Below, piece after piece: positions 8,780 through 21,900 of a DNA stretch of 64,000 nucleotides. The stretch is from Taudactylus pleione (taxonomy: Eukaryota; Chordata; Amphibia; Anura; Myobatrachidae): the NCBI GenBank assembly GCA_031769625.1, contig JAUIMM010001418.1:744001-808000 (forward strand), in the 5' to 3' direction. Position 1 is the stretch's first letter, and each line of letters starts with the position of its first letter. A program made the position numbers and the translations under genes. Under the pieces are notes generated by a model. It was not told where the DNA came from, did not search any database, and saw only the letters and a list, made by a program, of their open reading frames with translations.

Positions 8780-9402
8780 TGACTCACTGGCTGAGGTATT
8801 CCCGCTTCTGCGTCTGTTCTAGCTTCTTCCGATGGTTTCTATGATAAATGAATCTTATTGATACTGAGAGTTTGTTTTGTTAGTAACTTAAAGCAAATTA
8901 AACAGATTTTCTTTTTCACACTTCCAAAAAATTCACCCAATATTTTTGTACTTACAGGAGAAAAGAGAAAAGAACCCCTGTGCCACTCAGGTGAGAGCAA
9001 TATAAATGTCCCACTCAGGCAGGTATGGGGTCTGTGATCCGGAAACGATGGGAAGTAGGGTTCCCTGGAGAAGGATTTCAATTTAATTTGAAATACAGTA
9101 TATAAAATGTACTATAATACACAATAACCCTGTTACCTCCCCCCTCCCCAATATATGATTTACAGTAGCTACTCTCCACTCAGAGATTGAAGGGGGTGAC
9201 AACTGTGTACTTCTTATATGTTACTTTTTATTTTTACCCTAATTCTTGCAACTTTCCTCATAAAAATTCTGTGTGTGTATATCTAATACAATATATGGTC
9301 CCAGAGTACAGATGTGCACCTACCCTCAATACGCCACACAGTGCGACTTACCTTACCACGTTACTCTGCTAGCATCGGCCGTATCTAGGACGCATCAGCA
9401 GA
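8780..9402. other. Non-repeat stretch between transposon and satellite, no gene supported
   Basis: About 620 bp of ordinary AT-rich sequence. A TATAAAAT string lies at 9101-9108. An acceptor-like tract (pyrimidine-rich, then TTACAG at 8952-8957) and a donor-like CAG/GTGAGA (8988-8996) bracket 33 bp, but nothing else supports an exon. The open frames at 8839-9081 (-) and 9187-9372 (+) show no domain, and the former begins at a non-ATG codon. The satellite begins abruptly at about 9403. Confidence 0.6.
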
Positions 9403-12400
9403 ATGTGCTGAGTAATGTGATATGTGACACCTGTATATATGTGTGCTCCTGAGTCTGTATATGGGAGACTGCGCTGAGTAATGTGATATGTGACACCTGT
9501 ATATCTGTGTGCTCCTGAGTCTGTATATAGGAGACTGCGCTGAGTAATGTGATATGTGATACCTGTATATCTGTGTGCTCCTGAGTCTGTATATGGGAGA
9601 CTGCGCTGAGTAATGTGATATGTGACACCTGTATATCTGTGTGCTCCTGTGTCTGTATATGAGAGACTGCGCTGAGTAATGTGATATGTGACACCTGTAT
9701 ATCTGTGTGCTCCTGAGTCTGTATATGGGAGACTGCGCTGAGTAATGTGATATGTGATACCTGTACATCTGTGTGCTCCTGAGTCTGTATATGGGAGACT
9801 GCGCTGAGTAATGTGACACCTGTATATATGTGTGCTCCTGAGTCTGTATATGGGAGATTGCGCTGAGTAATGTGATGTGTGACACCTGTATATCTGTGTG
9901 CTCCTGAGTCTGTATATGGGAGACTGCGCTGAGTAATGTGACACCTGTATATCTGTGTGCTCCTGAGTCTGTATATAGGAGACTGCGCTGAGTAATGTGA
10001 CACCTGTATATCTGTGTGTTCCTGAGTCTGTATATGGGAGACTGCGCTGAGTAATGTGACACCTGTATATCTGTGTGCTCCTGAGTCTGTATATGGGAGA
10101 CTGTGCTGAGTAATGTGATTTGTGACACCTGTATATCTGTGTGCTCCTGAGTCTGTATATAGGAGACTGCGCTGAGTAATGTGATATGTGATACCTGTAT
10201 ATCTGTGTGCTCCTGAGCCTGTATATGGGAGACTGCGCTGAGTAATGTGATATGTGACACCTGTATATCTGTGTGCTCCTGAGTCTGTATATGGGAGACG
10301 GCGCTGAGTAATGTGATATGTGACACCTGTATATCTGTGTGCTCCTGAGCCTGTATATGGGAGACTGCGCTGAGTAATGTGATATGTGACACCTGTATAT
10401 CTGTGTGCTCCTGAGTCTGTATATGGGAGACTGTGCTGAGTAATGTGATGAGTGACACCTATATATCTGTGTGCTCCTGAGTCTGTATATGGAGACTGCG
10501 CTGAGTAATGTGATATGTGACACCTGTATATCTGTGTGCTCCTGAGTCTGTATATGGAGACTGCGCTGCGTAATGTGATATGTGACACCTGTATATCTGT
10601 GTGCTCCTGAGTCTGTATATGGGAGACTGTGCTGAGTAATGTGATGAGTGACACCTGTATATCTGTGTGCTCCTGAGTCTGTGTATGGGAGACTGTGCTG
10701 AGTAATGTGATATGTGATACCTGTATATCTGTGTGCTCCTGAGCCTATATATGGGAGACTGCGCTGAGTAATGTGATATGTGACACTTGTATATCTGTGT
10801 GCTCCTGAGTCTGTATATGGGAGACTGCGCTGAGTAATGTGATATGTGACACCTGTATATCTGTGTGCTCCTGAGTCTGTATATAGGAGACTATGCTGAG
10901 TAATGTGACACCTGTATATCTGTGTGCTCCTGAGTCTGTATATGGGAGACTGTGCTGAGTAATGTGATATGTGACACCTGTATATCTCTGTGCTCCTGAG
11001 TCTGTATATGGGAGACTGTGCTGAGTAATGTGATATGTGACAACTATATATCTGTGTGCTCCTGAGTCTGTATATAGGAGACTGCGCTGAGCAATGTGAT
11101 ATGTGACACCTGTATATCTGTGTGCTCCTGAGTCTGTATATGGGAGACGGCGCTGAGTAATGTGATATGTGACACCTGTATATCTGTGTGCTCCTGAGTC
11201 TGTATATGGGAGACTGCGCTGAGTAATGTGATATGTGACACCTTTGTATCTGTGTGCTCCTGAGTCTGTATATAGGAGACTGCGCTGAGCAATGTGATGT
11301 GTGACACCTGTATATCTGTGTGCCCCTGAGTCTGTATATGGGAGACTGTGCTGAGTAATGTGATGAGTGACACCTGTATATCTGTGTGCTCCTGAGTCTG
11401 TATATGGGAGACTGTGCTGAGTAATGTGATGAGTGACACCTGTATATCTGTGTGCTCCTGAGTCTGTATATGGAGACTGCGCTGAGTAATGTGATATGTG
11501 ACACCTGTATATCTGTGTGCTCCTGAGTCTGTATATGGAGACTGCGCTGCGTAATGTGATATGTGACACCTGTATATCTGTGTGCTCCTGAGTCTGTATA
11601 TGGAGACTGTGCTGAGTAATGTGATATGTGACACCTGTATATCTGTGAGCTCCTGAGTCTGTATATGGGAGACTGCGCTGAGTAATGTGATATGTGACAC
11701 CTGTATATCTGTGTGCTCCTGAGTCTGTATATGGAGACTGTGCTGAGTAATGTGATATGTGACACCTGTATATCTGTGAGCTCCTGAGTCTGTATATAGG
11801 AGACTGTGCTGAGTAATGTGATATGTGACACCTGTGTATCTGTGTGCTCCTGAGTCTGCATATGGAGACTGTGCTGAGTAATGTGATATGTGACACCTGT
11901 ATATCTGTGTGCTCCTGAGTCTGTATATAGGAGACTGCGCTGAGTAATGTGATATTTGACACCTGTATATCTGTGTGCTCCTGAGTCTGTATATGAGAGA
12001 CTGCGCTGAGTAATGTGATATGTGACACCTGTATATCTGTGTGCTCCTGAGTCTGTATATAGGAGACTGTGCTGAGTGATGTGATATGTGACACCTGTAT
12101 ATCTGTGTGCTCCTGTGTCTGTATATGGAGACTGTGCTGAGTGATGTGATATGTGACACCTGTATATCTGTGTGCTCCTGAGTCTGTATATGGGAGACTG
12201 CGCTGAGTAATGTGATATGTGACACCTGTATATCTGTGTGCTCCTGAGTCTGTATATAGGAGACTGCGCTGAGTAATGTGATATGTCACACCTGTATATC
12301 TGTGTGCTCCTGAGTCTGTATATAGGAGACTGCGCTGAGTAATGTGACAGCTGTATATCTGTGTGCTCCTGAGTCTGTGTATGGGAGACTGCGCTGAGTA

Positions 12401-12849
12401 ATGTGATATGTGACACCTGTATATCTGTGTGCTCCTGAGTCTGTATATAGGAGACTCCGCTGAGTAATGTGATATGCGACACCTGTATATCTGTGTGCTC
12501 CTGAGTCTGTATATAGGAGACTGCGCTGAGTAATGGGATATGCGACCCCTGTATATCTGTGTGCTCCTGAGTCTGTATATGGGAGACTGCGCTGAGTAAT
12601 GAGATATGTGACACCTGTATATCTGTGTGCTCCTGAGTCTGTATATGGGAGACTGCGCTGAGTAATGTGATATGTGACACCTGTATATCTGTGTGCTCCT
12701 GAGTATGTATATGGGAGACTGCGCTGAGTAATGTGATATGTGACACCTGTATATCTGTGTGCTCCTAAGTCTGTATATGGGAGACTACGCTGAGTAATGT
12801 GATATGTGACACCTGTATATCTGTGTGCTCCTGAGTATGTATATGGGAG

Positions 12850-15800
12850 ACTGCGCTGAGTAATGTGATATGTGACACCTGTATATCTGTGTGCTCCTGA
12901 GTCTGTATATAGGAGACTGCGCTGAGTAATGTGATATGTGACACCTGTATATCTGTGTGCTCCTGAGTCTGTATATAGGAGACTGCGCTGAGTAATTTGA
13001 CAGCTGTATATCTGTGTGCTCCTGAGTCTGTGTATGGGAGACTGCACTGAGTAATGTGATATGTGACACCTGTATATCTGTGTGCTCCTGAGTCTGTATA
13101 TAGGAGACTCTGCTGAGTAATGTGATATGCGACACCTGTATATCTGTGTGCTCCTGAGTCTGTATATAGGAGACTGCGCTGAGTAATGGGATATGCGACC
13201 CCTGTATATCTGTGTGCTCCTGAGTCTGTATATGGGAGACTGCGCTGAGTAAAGAGATATGTGACACCTGTATATCTGTGTGCTCCTGAGTCTGTATATG
13301 GGAGACTGCGCTGAGTAATGTGATATGTGACACCTGTATATCTGTGTGCTCCTGAGTATGTATATGGGAGACTGCGCTGAGTAATGTGATGAGTGACACT
13401 TGTATATCTGTGTGCTCCTGAGTCTGTATATGGGAGACTGTGCTGAGTAATGTGATGAGTGACACCTATATATCTGTGTGCTCCTGAGTCTGTATATGGA
13501 GACTGCGCTGAGTAATGTGATACGTGACACCTGTATATCTGTGTGCTCCTGAGTCTGTATATGGAGACTGCGCTGCGTAATGTGATATGTGACACCTGTA
13601 TATCTGTGTGCTCCTGAGTCTGTATATGGGAGACTGTGCTGAGTAATGTGATGAGTGACACCTGTATATCTGTGTGCTCCTGAGTCTGTGTATGGGAGAC
13701 TGTGCTGAGTAATGTGATATGTGATACCTGTATATCTCTGTGCTCCTGAGTCTGTATATAGGAGACTGCGCTGAGTAATGTGATATGTCACACCTGTATA
13801 TCTGTGTGCTCCTGAGTCTGTATATAGGAGACTGCGCTGAGTAATGTGACAGCTGTATATCTGTGTGCTCCTGAGTCTGTGTATGGGAGACTGCGCTGAG
13901 TAATGTGATATGTGACACCTGTATATCTGTGTGCTCCTGAGTCTGTATATAGGAGACTCCGCTGAGTAATGTGATATGCGACACCTGTATATCTGTGTGC
14001 TCCTGAGTCTGTATATAGGAGACTGCGCTGAGTAATGGGATATGCGACCCCTGTATATCTGTGTGCTCCTGAGTCTGTATATGGGAGACTGCGCTGAGTA
14101 ATGAGATATGTGACACCTGTATATCTGTGTGCTCCTGAGTCTGTATATGGGAGACTGCGCTGAGTAATGTGATATGTGACACCTGTATATCTGTGTGCTC
14201 CTGAGTATGCATATGGGAGACTGCGCTGAGTAATGTGATATGTGACACCTGTATATCTGTGTGCTCCTAAGTCTGTATATGGGAGACTACGCTGAGTAAT
14301 GTGATATGTGACACCTGTATATCTGTGTGCTGCTGAGTATGTATATGGGAGACTGCGCTGAGTAATGTGATATGTGACACCTGTATATCTGTGTGCTCCT
14401 GAGTCTGTATATAGGAGACTGCGCTGAGTAATGTGATATGTGACACCTGTATATCTGTGTGCTCCTGAGTCTGTATATAGGAGACTGCGCTGAGTAATGT
14501 GACAGCTGTATATCTGTGTGCTCCTGAGTCTGTGTATGGGAGACTGCGCTGAGTAATGTGATATGTGACACCTGTATATCTGTGTGCTCCTGAGTCTGTA
14601 TATAGGAGACTGCGCTGAGTAATGTGATATGTGATACCTGTATATCTGTGTGCTCCTGAGCCTGTATATGGGAGACTGCGCTGAGTAATGTGATATGTGA
14701 CACCTGTATATCTGTGTGCTCCTGAGTCTGTATATGGGAGACGGCGCTGAGTAATGTGATATGTGACACCTGTATATCTGTGTGCTCCTGAGCCTGTATA
14801 TGGGAGACTGCGCTGAGTAATGTGATATGTGACACCTGTGTATCTGTGTGCTCCTGAGTCTGTATATAGGAGACTGCGCTGAGCAATGTGATGTGTGACA
14901 CCTGTATATCTGTGTGCCCCTGAGTCTGTATATGGGAGATTGTGCTGAGTAATGTGATGAGTGACACCTGTATATCTGTGTGCTCCTGAGTCTGTATATG
15001 GGAGACTGTGCTGAGTAATGTGATGAGTGACACCTATATATCTGTGTGCTCCTGAGTCTGTATATGGAGACTGCGCTGAGTAATGTGATATGTGACACCT
15101 GTATATCTGTGTGCTCCTGAGTCTGTATATGGAGACTGCGCTGCGTAATGTGATATGTGACACCTGTATATCTGTGTGCTCCTGAGTCTGTATATGGGAG
15201 ACTGTGCTGAGTAATGTGATGAGTGACACCTGTATATCTGTGTGCTCCTGAGTCTGTGTATGGGAGACTGTGCTGAGTAATGTGATATGTGATACCTGTA
15301 TATCTGTGTGCTCCTGAGCCTATATATGGGAGACTGCGCTGAGTAATGTGATATGTGACACTTGTATATCTGTGTGCTCCTGAGTCTGTATATGGGAGAC
15401 TGCGCTGAGTAATGTGATATGTGACACCTGTATATCTGTGTGCTCCTGAGTCTGTATATAGGAGACTATGCTGAGTAATGTGACACCTGTATATCTGTGT
15501 GCTCCTGAGTCTGTATATGGGAGACTGTGCTGAGTAATGTGATATGTGACACCTGTATATCTCTGTGCTCCTGAGTCTGTATATGGGAGACTGTGCTGAG
15601 TAATGTGATATGTGACAACTATATATCTGTGTGCTCCTGAGTCTGTATATAGGAGACTGCGCTGAGCAATGTGATATGTGACACCTGTATATCTGTGTGC
15701 TCCTGAGTCTGTATATGGGAGACGGCGCTGAGTAATGTGATATGTGACACCTGTATATCTGTGTGCTCCTGAGCCTGTATATGGGAGACTGCGCTGAGTA

Positions 15801-15920
15801 ATGTGATATGTGACACCTTTGTATCTGTGTGCTCCTGAGTCTGTATATAGGAGACTGCGCTGAGCAATGTGATGTGTGACACCTGTATATCTGTGTGCCC
15901 CTGAGTCTGTATATGGGAGA
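12850..15920. repeat. Higher-order block, 3,070-bp tandem duplication, copy 1
   Basis: Variant monomers in this interval recur in identical order 3,070 bp downstream. Where I compared sequence near both ends and in the middle (for example 13466-14248 against 16536-17318) the copies agree. The left boundary is set by GAGTATGTATATGG at 12835 versus GAGTCTGTATATGG at 15905, and the right boundary by CTGCGCTG at 15922 versus CTGTGCTG at 18992. 3,070 is not a multiple of 66 because 65- and 59-bp monomers are included. Confidence 0.88.
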
Positions 15921-18900
15921 CTGCGCTGAGTAATGTGATATGTGACACCTGTATATCTGTGTGCTCCTGAGTCTGTATATAGGAGACTGCGCTGAGTAAT
16001 GTGATATGTGACACCTGTATATCTGTGTGCTCCTGAGTCTGTATATAGGAGACTGCGCTGAGTAATTTGACAGCTGTATATCTGTGTGCTCCTGAGTCTG
16101 TGTATGGGAGACTGCACTGAGTAATGTGATATGTGACACCTGTATATCTGTGTGCTCCTGAGTCTGTATATAGGAGACTCTGCTGAGTAATGTGATATGC
16201 GACACCTGTATATCTGTGTGCTCCTGAGTCTGTATATAGGAGACTGCGCTGAGTAATGGGATATGCGACCCCTGTATATCTGTGTGCTCCTGAGTCTGTA
16301 TATGGGAGACTGCGCTGAGTAAAGAGATATGTGACACCTGTATATCTGTGTGCTCCTGAGTCTGTATATGGGAGACTGCGCTGAGTAATGTGATATGTGA
16401 CACCTGTATATCTGTGTGCTCCTGAGTATGTATATGGGAGACTGCGCTGAGTAATGTGATGAGTGACACTTGTATATCTGTGTGCTCCTGAGTCTGTATA
16501 TGGGAGACTGTGCTGAGTAATGTGATGAGTGACACCTATATATCTGTGTGCTCCTGAGTCTGTATATGGAGACTGCGCTGAGTAATGTGATACGTGACAC
16601 CTGTATATCTGTGTGCTCCTGAGTCTGTATATGGAGACTGCGCTGCGTAATGTGATATGTGACACCTGTATATCTGTGTGCTCCTGAGTCTGTATATGGG
16701 AGACTGTGCTGAGTAATGTGATGAGTGACACCTGTATATCTGTGTGCTCCTGAGTCTGTGTATGGGAGACTGTGCTGAGTAATGTGATATGTGATACCTG
16801 TATATCTCTGTGCTCCTGAGTCTGTATATAGGAGACTGCGCTGAGTAATGTGATATGTCACACCTGTATATCTGTGTGCTCCTGAGTCTGTATATAGGAG
16901 ACTGCGCTGAGTAATGTGACAGCTGTATATCTGTGTGCTCCTGAGTCTGTGTATGGGAGACTGCGCTGAGTAATGTGATATGTGACACCTGTATATCTGT
17001 GTGCTCCTGAGTCTGTATATAGGAGACTCCGCTGAGTAATGTGATATGCGACACCTGTATATCTGTGTGCTCCTGAGTCTGTATATAGGAGACTGCGCTG
17101 AGTAATGGGATATGCGACCCCTGTATATCTGTGTGCTCCTGAGTCTGTATATGGGAGACTGCGCTGAGTAATGAGATATGTGACACCTGTATATCTGTGT
17201 GCTCCTGAGTCTGTATATGGGAGACTGCGCTGAGTAATGTGATATGTGACACCTGTATATCTGTGTGCTCCTGAGTATGCATATGGGAGACTGCGCTGAG
17301 TAATGTGATATGTGACACCTGTATATCTGTGTGCTCCTAAGTCTGTATATGGGAGACTACGCTGAGTAATGTGATATGTGACACCTGTATATCTGTGTGC
17401 TGCTGAGTATGTATATGGGAGACTGCGCTGAGTAATGTGATATGTGACACCTGTATATCTGTGTGCTCCTGAGTCTGTATATAGGAGACTGCGCTGAGTA
17501 ATGTGATATGTGACACCTGTATATCTGTGTGCTCCTGAGTCTGTATATAGGAGACTGCGCTGAGTAATGTGACAGCTGTATATCTGTGTGCTCCTGAGTC
17601 TGTGTATGGGAGACTGCGCTGAGTAATGTGATATGTGACACCTGTATATCTGTGTGCTCCTGAGTCTGTATATAGGAGACTGCGCTGAGTAATGTGATAT
17701 GTGATACCTGTATATCTGTGTGCTCCTGAGCCTGTATATGGGAGACTGCGCTGAGTAATGTGATATGTGACACCTGTATATCTGTGTGCTCCTGAGTCTG
17801 TATATGGGAGACGGCGCTGAGTAATGTGATATGTGACACCTGTATATCTGTGTGCTCCTGAGCCTGTATATGGGAGACTGCGCTGAGTAATGTGATATGT
17901 GACACCTGTGTATCTGTGTGCTCCTGAGTCTGTATATAGGAGACTGCGCTGAGCAATGTGATGTGTGACACCTGTATATCTGTGTGCCCCTGAGTCTGTA
18001 TATGGGAGATTGTGCTGAGTAATGTGATGAGTGACACCTGTATATCTGTGTGCTCCTGAGTCTGTATATGGGAGACTGTGCTGAGTAATGTGATGAGTGA
18101 CACCTATATATCTGTGTGCTCCTGAGTCTGTATATGGAGACTGCGCTGAGTAATGTGATATGTGACACCTGTATATCTGTGTGCTCCTGAGTCTGTATAT
18201 GGAGACTGCGCTGCGTAATGTGATATGTGACACCTGTATATCTGTGTGCTCCTGAGTCTGTATATGGGAGACTGTGCTGAGTAATGTGATGAGTGACACC
18301 TGTATATCTGTGTGCTCCTGAGTCTGTGTATGGGAGACTGTGCTGAGTAATGTGATATGTGATACCTGTATATCTGTGTGCTCCTGAGCCTATATATGGG
18401 AGACTGCGCTGAGTAATGTGATATGTGACACTTGTATATCTGTGTGCTCCTGAGTCTGTATATGGGAGACTGCGCTGAGTAATGTGATATGTGACACCTG
18501 TATATCTGTGTGCTCCTGAGTCTGTATATAGGAGACTATGCTGAGTAATGTGACACCTGTATATCTGTGTGCTCCTGAGTCTGTATATGGGAGACTGTGC
18601 TGAGTAATGTGATATGTGACACCTGTATATCTCTGTGCTCCTGAGTCTGTATATGGGAGACTGTGCTGAGTAATGTGATATGTGACAACTATATATCTGT
18701 GTGCTCCTGAGTCTGTATATAGGAGACTGCGCTGAGCAATGTGATATGTGACACCTGTATATCTGTGTGCTCCTGAGTCTGTATATGGGAGACGGCGCTG
18801 AGTAATGTGATATGTGACACCTGTATATCTGTGTGCTCCTGAGCCTGTATATGGGAGACTGCGCTGAGTAATGTGATATGTGACACCTTTGTATCTGTGT

Positions 18901-18990
18901 GCTCCTGAGTCTGTATATAGGAGACTGCGCTGAGCAATGTGATGTGTGACACCTGTATATCTGTGTGCCCCTGAGTCTGTATATGGGAGA
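15921..18990. repeat. Higher-order block, 3,070-bp tandem duplication, copy 2
   Basis: Direct tandem copy of the preceding block. Its right part (about 18390-19934) is in addition nearly the same as 10745-12289 (offset 7,645), so part of this block derives from an older, longer-range copy event. Confidence 0.86.
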
Positions 18991-21900
18991 CTGTGCTGAG
19001 TAATGTGATGAGTGACACCTGTATATATGTGTGCTCCTGAGTCTGTATATGGGAGACTGTGCTGAGTAATGTGATGAGTGACACCTGTATATCTGTGTGC
19101 TCCTGAGTCTGTATATGGAGACTGCGCTGAGTAATGTGATATGTGACACCTGTATATCTGTGTGCTCCTGAGTCTGTATATGGAGACTGCGCTGCGTAAT
19201 GTGATATGTGACACCTGTATATCTGTGTGCTCCTGAGTCTGTATATGGAGACTGTGCTGAGTAATGTGATATGTGACACCTGTATATCTGTGAGCTCCTG
19301 AGTCTGTATATGGGAGACTGCGCTGAGTAATGTGATATGTGACACCTGTATATCTGTGTGCTCCTGAGTCTGTATATGGAGACTGTGCTGAGTAATGTGA
19401 TATGTGACACCTGTATATCTGTGAGCTCCTGAGTCTGTATATAGGAGACTGTGCTGAGTAATGTGATATGTGACACCTGTGTATCTGTGTGCTCCTGAGT
19501 CTGCATATGGAGACTGTGCTGAGTAATGTGATATGTGACACCTGTATATCTGTGTGCTCCTGAGTCTGTATATAGGAGACTGCGCTGAGTAATGTGATAT
19601 TTGACACCTGTATATCTGTGTGCTCCTGAGTCTGTATATGAGAGACTGCGCTGAGTAATGTGATATGTGACACCTGTATATCTGTGTGCTCCTGAGTCTG
19701 TATATAGGAGACTGTGCTGAGTGATGTGATATGTGACACCTGTATATCTGTGTGCTCCTGTGTCTGTATATGGAGACTGTGCTGAGTGATGTGATATGTG
19801 ACACCTGTATATCTGTGTGCTCCTGAGTCTGTATATGGGAGACTGCGCTGAGTAATGTGATATGTGACACCTGTATATCTGTGTGCTCCTGAGTCTGTAT
19901 ATAGGAGACTGCGCTGAGTAATGTGATATGTCACACCTGTATATCTGTGTGCTCCTGAGTCTGTATATAGGAGACTGCACTGAGTAATGTGACAGCTGTA
20001 TATCTGTGTGCTCCTGAGTCTGTGTATGGGAGACTGCGCTGAGTAATGTGATATGTGACACCTGTATATCTGTGTGCTCCTGAGTCTGTATATAGGAGAC
20101 TCCGCTGAGTAATGTGATATGCGACACCTGTATATCTGTGTGCTCCTGAGTCTGTATATAGGAGACTGCGCTGAGTAATGGGATATGCGACCCCTGTATA
20201 TCTGTGTGCTCCTGAGTCTGTATATGGGAGACTGCGCTGAGTAATGAGATATGTGACACCTGTATATCTGTGTGCTCCTGAGTCTGTATATGGGAGACTG
20301 CGCTGAGTAATGTGATATGTGACACCTGTATATCTGTGTGCTCCTAAGTCTGTATATGGGAGACTACGCTGAGTAATGTGATATGTGACACCTGTATATC
20401 TGTGTGCTCCTGAGTATGTATATGGGAGACTGCGCTGAGTAATGTGATATGTGACACCTGTATATCTGTGTGCTCCTGAGTCTGTATATGAGAGACTGCG
20501 CTGAGTAATGTGATATGTGACACCTGTATATCTGTGTGCTCCTGAGTCTGTATATAGGAGACTGTGCTGAGTGATGTGATATGTGACACCTATATATCTG
20601 TGTGCTCCTGTGTCTGTATATGGAGACTGTGCTGAGTGATGTGATATGTGACACCTGTATATCTGTGTGCTCCTGAGTATGTATATGGGAGATTGCGCTG
20701 AGTAATGTGATATGTGACACCTGTATATCTGTGTGCTCCTGAGTCTGTATATGAGAGACTGCGCTGAGTAATGTGATATGTGACACCTGTATATCTGTGT
20801 GCTCCTGAGTCTGTATATAGGAGACTGTGCTGAGTGATGTGATATGTGACACCTGTATATCTGTGTGCTCCTGTGTCTGTATATGGAGACTGTGCTGAGT
20901 GATGTGATATGTGACACCTGTATATCTGTGTGCTCCTGAGTCTGTATATGGGAGACTGCGCTGAGTAATGTGATATGTGACACCTGTATATCTGTGTGCT
21001 CCTGAGTCTGTATATAGGAGACTGCGCTGAGTAATGTGATATGTCACACCTGTATATCTGTGTGCTCCTGAGTCTGTATATAGGAGACTGCGCTGAGTAA
21101 TGTGACAGCTGTATATCTGTGTGCTCCTGAGTCTGTGTATGGGAGACTGCGCTGAGTAATGTGATATGTAACACCTGTATATCTGTGTGCTCCTGAGTCT
21201 GTATATAGGAGACTCCGCTGAGTAATGTGATATGCGACACCTGTATATCTGTGTGCTCCTGAGTCTGTATATAGGAGACTGCGCTGAGTAATGGGATATG
21301 CGACCCCTGTATATCTGTGTGCTCCTGAGTCTGTATATGGGAGACTGCGCTGAGTAATGAGATATGTGACACCTGTATATCTGTGTGCTCCTGAGTCTGT
21401 ATATGGGAGACTGCGCTGAGTAATGTGATATGTGACACCTGTATATCTGTGTGCTCCTAAGTCTGTATATGGGAGACTACGCTGAGTAATGTGATATGTG
21501 ACACCTGTATATCTGTGTGCTCCTGAGTATGTATATGGGAGACTGCGCTGAGTAATGTGATATGTGACACCTGTATATCTGTGTGCTCCTGAGTCTGTAT
21601 ATAGGAGACTGCGCTGAGTAATGTGATATGTGACACCTGTATATCTGTGTGCTCCTGAGTCTGTATATAGGAGACTGCGCTGAGTAATGTGACAGCTGTA
21701 TATCTGTGTGCTCCTGAGTCTGTGTATGGGAGACTGCGCTGAGTAATGTGATATGTGACACCTGTATATCTGTGTGCTCCTGAGTCTGTATATAGGAGAC
21801 TCTGCTGAGTAATGTGATATGCGACACCTGTATATCTGTGTGCTCCTGAGTCTGTATATAGGAGACTGCGCTGAGTAATGGGATATGCGACCCCTGTATA

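Noticed and set aside
8839..9372. Short frames of 80 (-) and 61 (+) codons and a TATAAAAT string at 9101
   Set aside because: No domain, the first lacks an ATG, and TATA-like strings are frequent in AT-rich DNA. Not enough for a gene or promoter call.
9369..12746. 1,125-codon minus-strand frame, and similar frames elsewhere in the array (22480-25953, 52375-55278, 57267-60170, 60737-63982)
   Set aside because: Same cause as above. Overlapping frames of equal quality exist in other phases, which is not expected for real genes.
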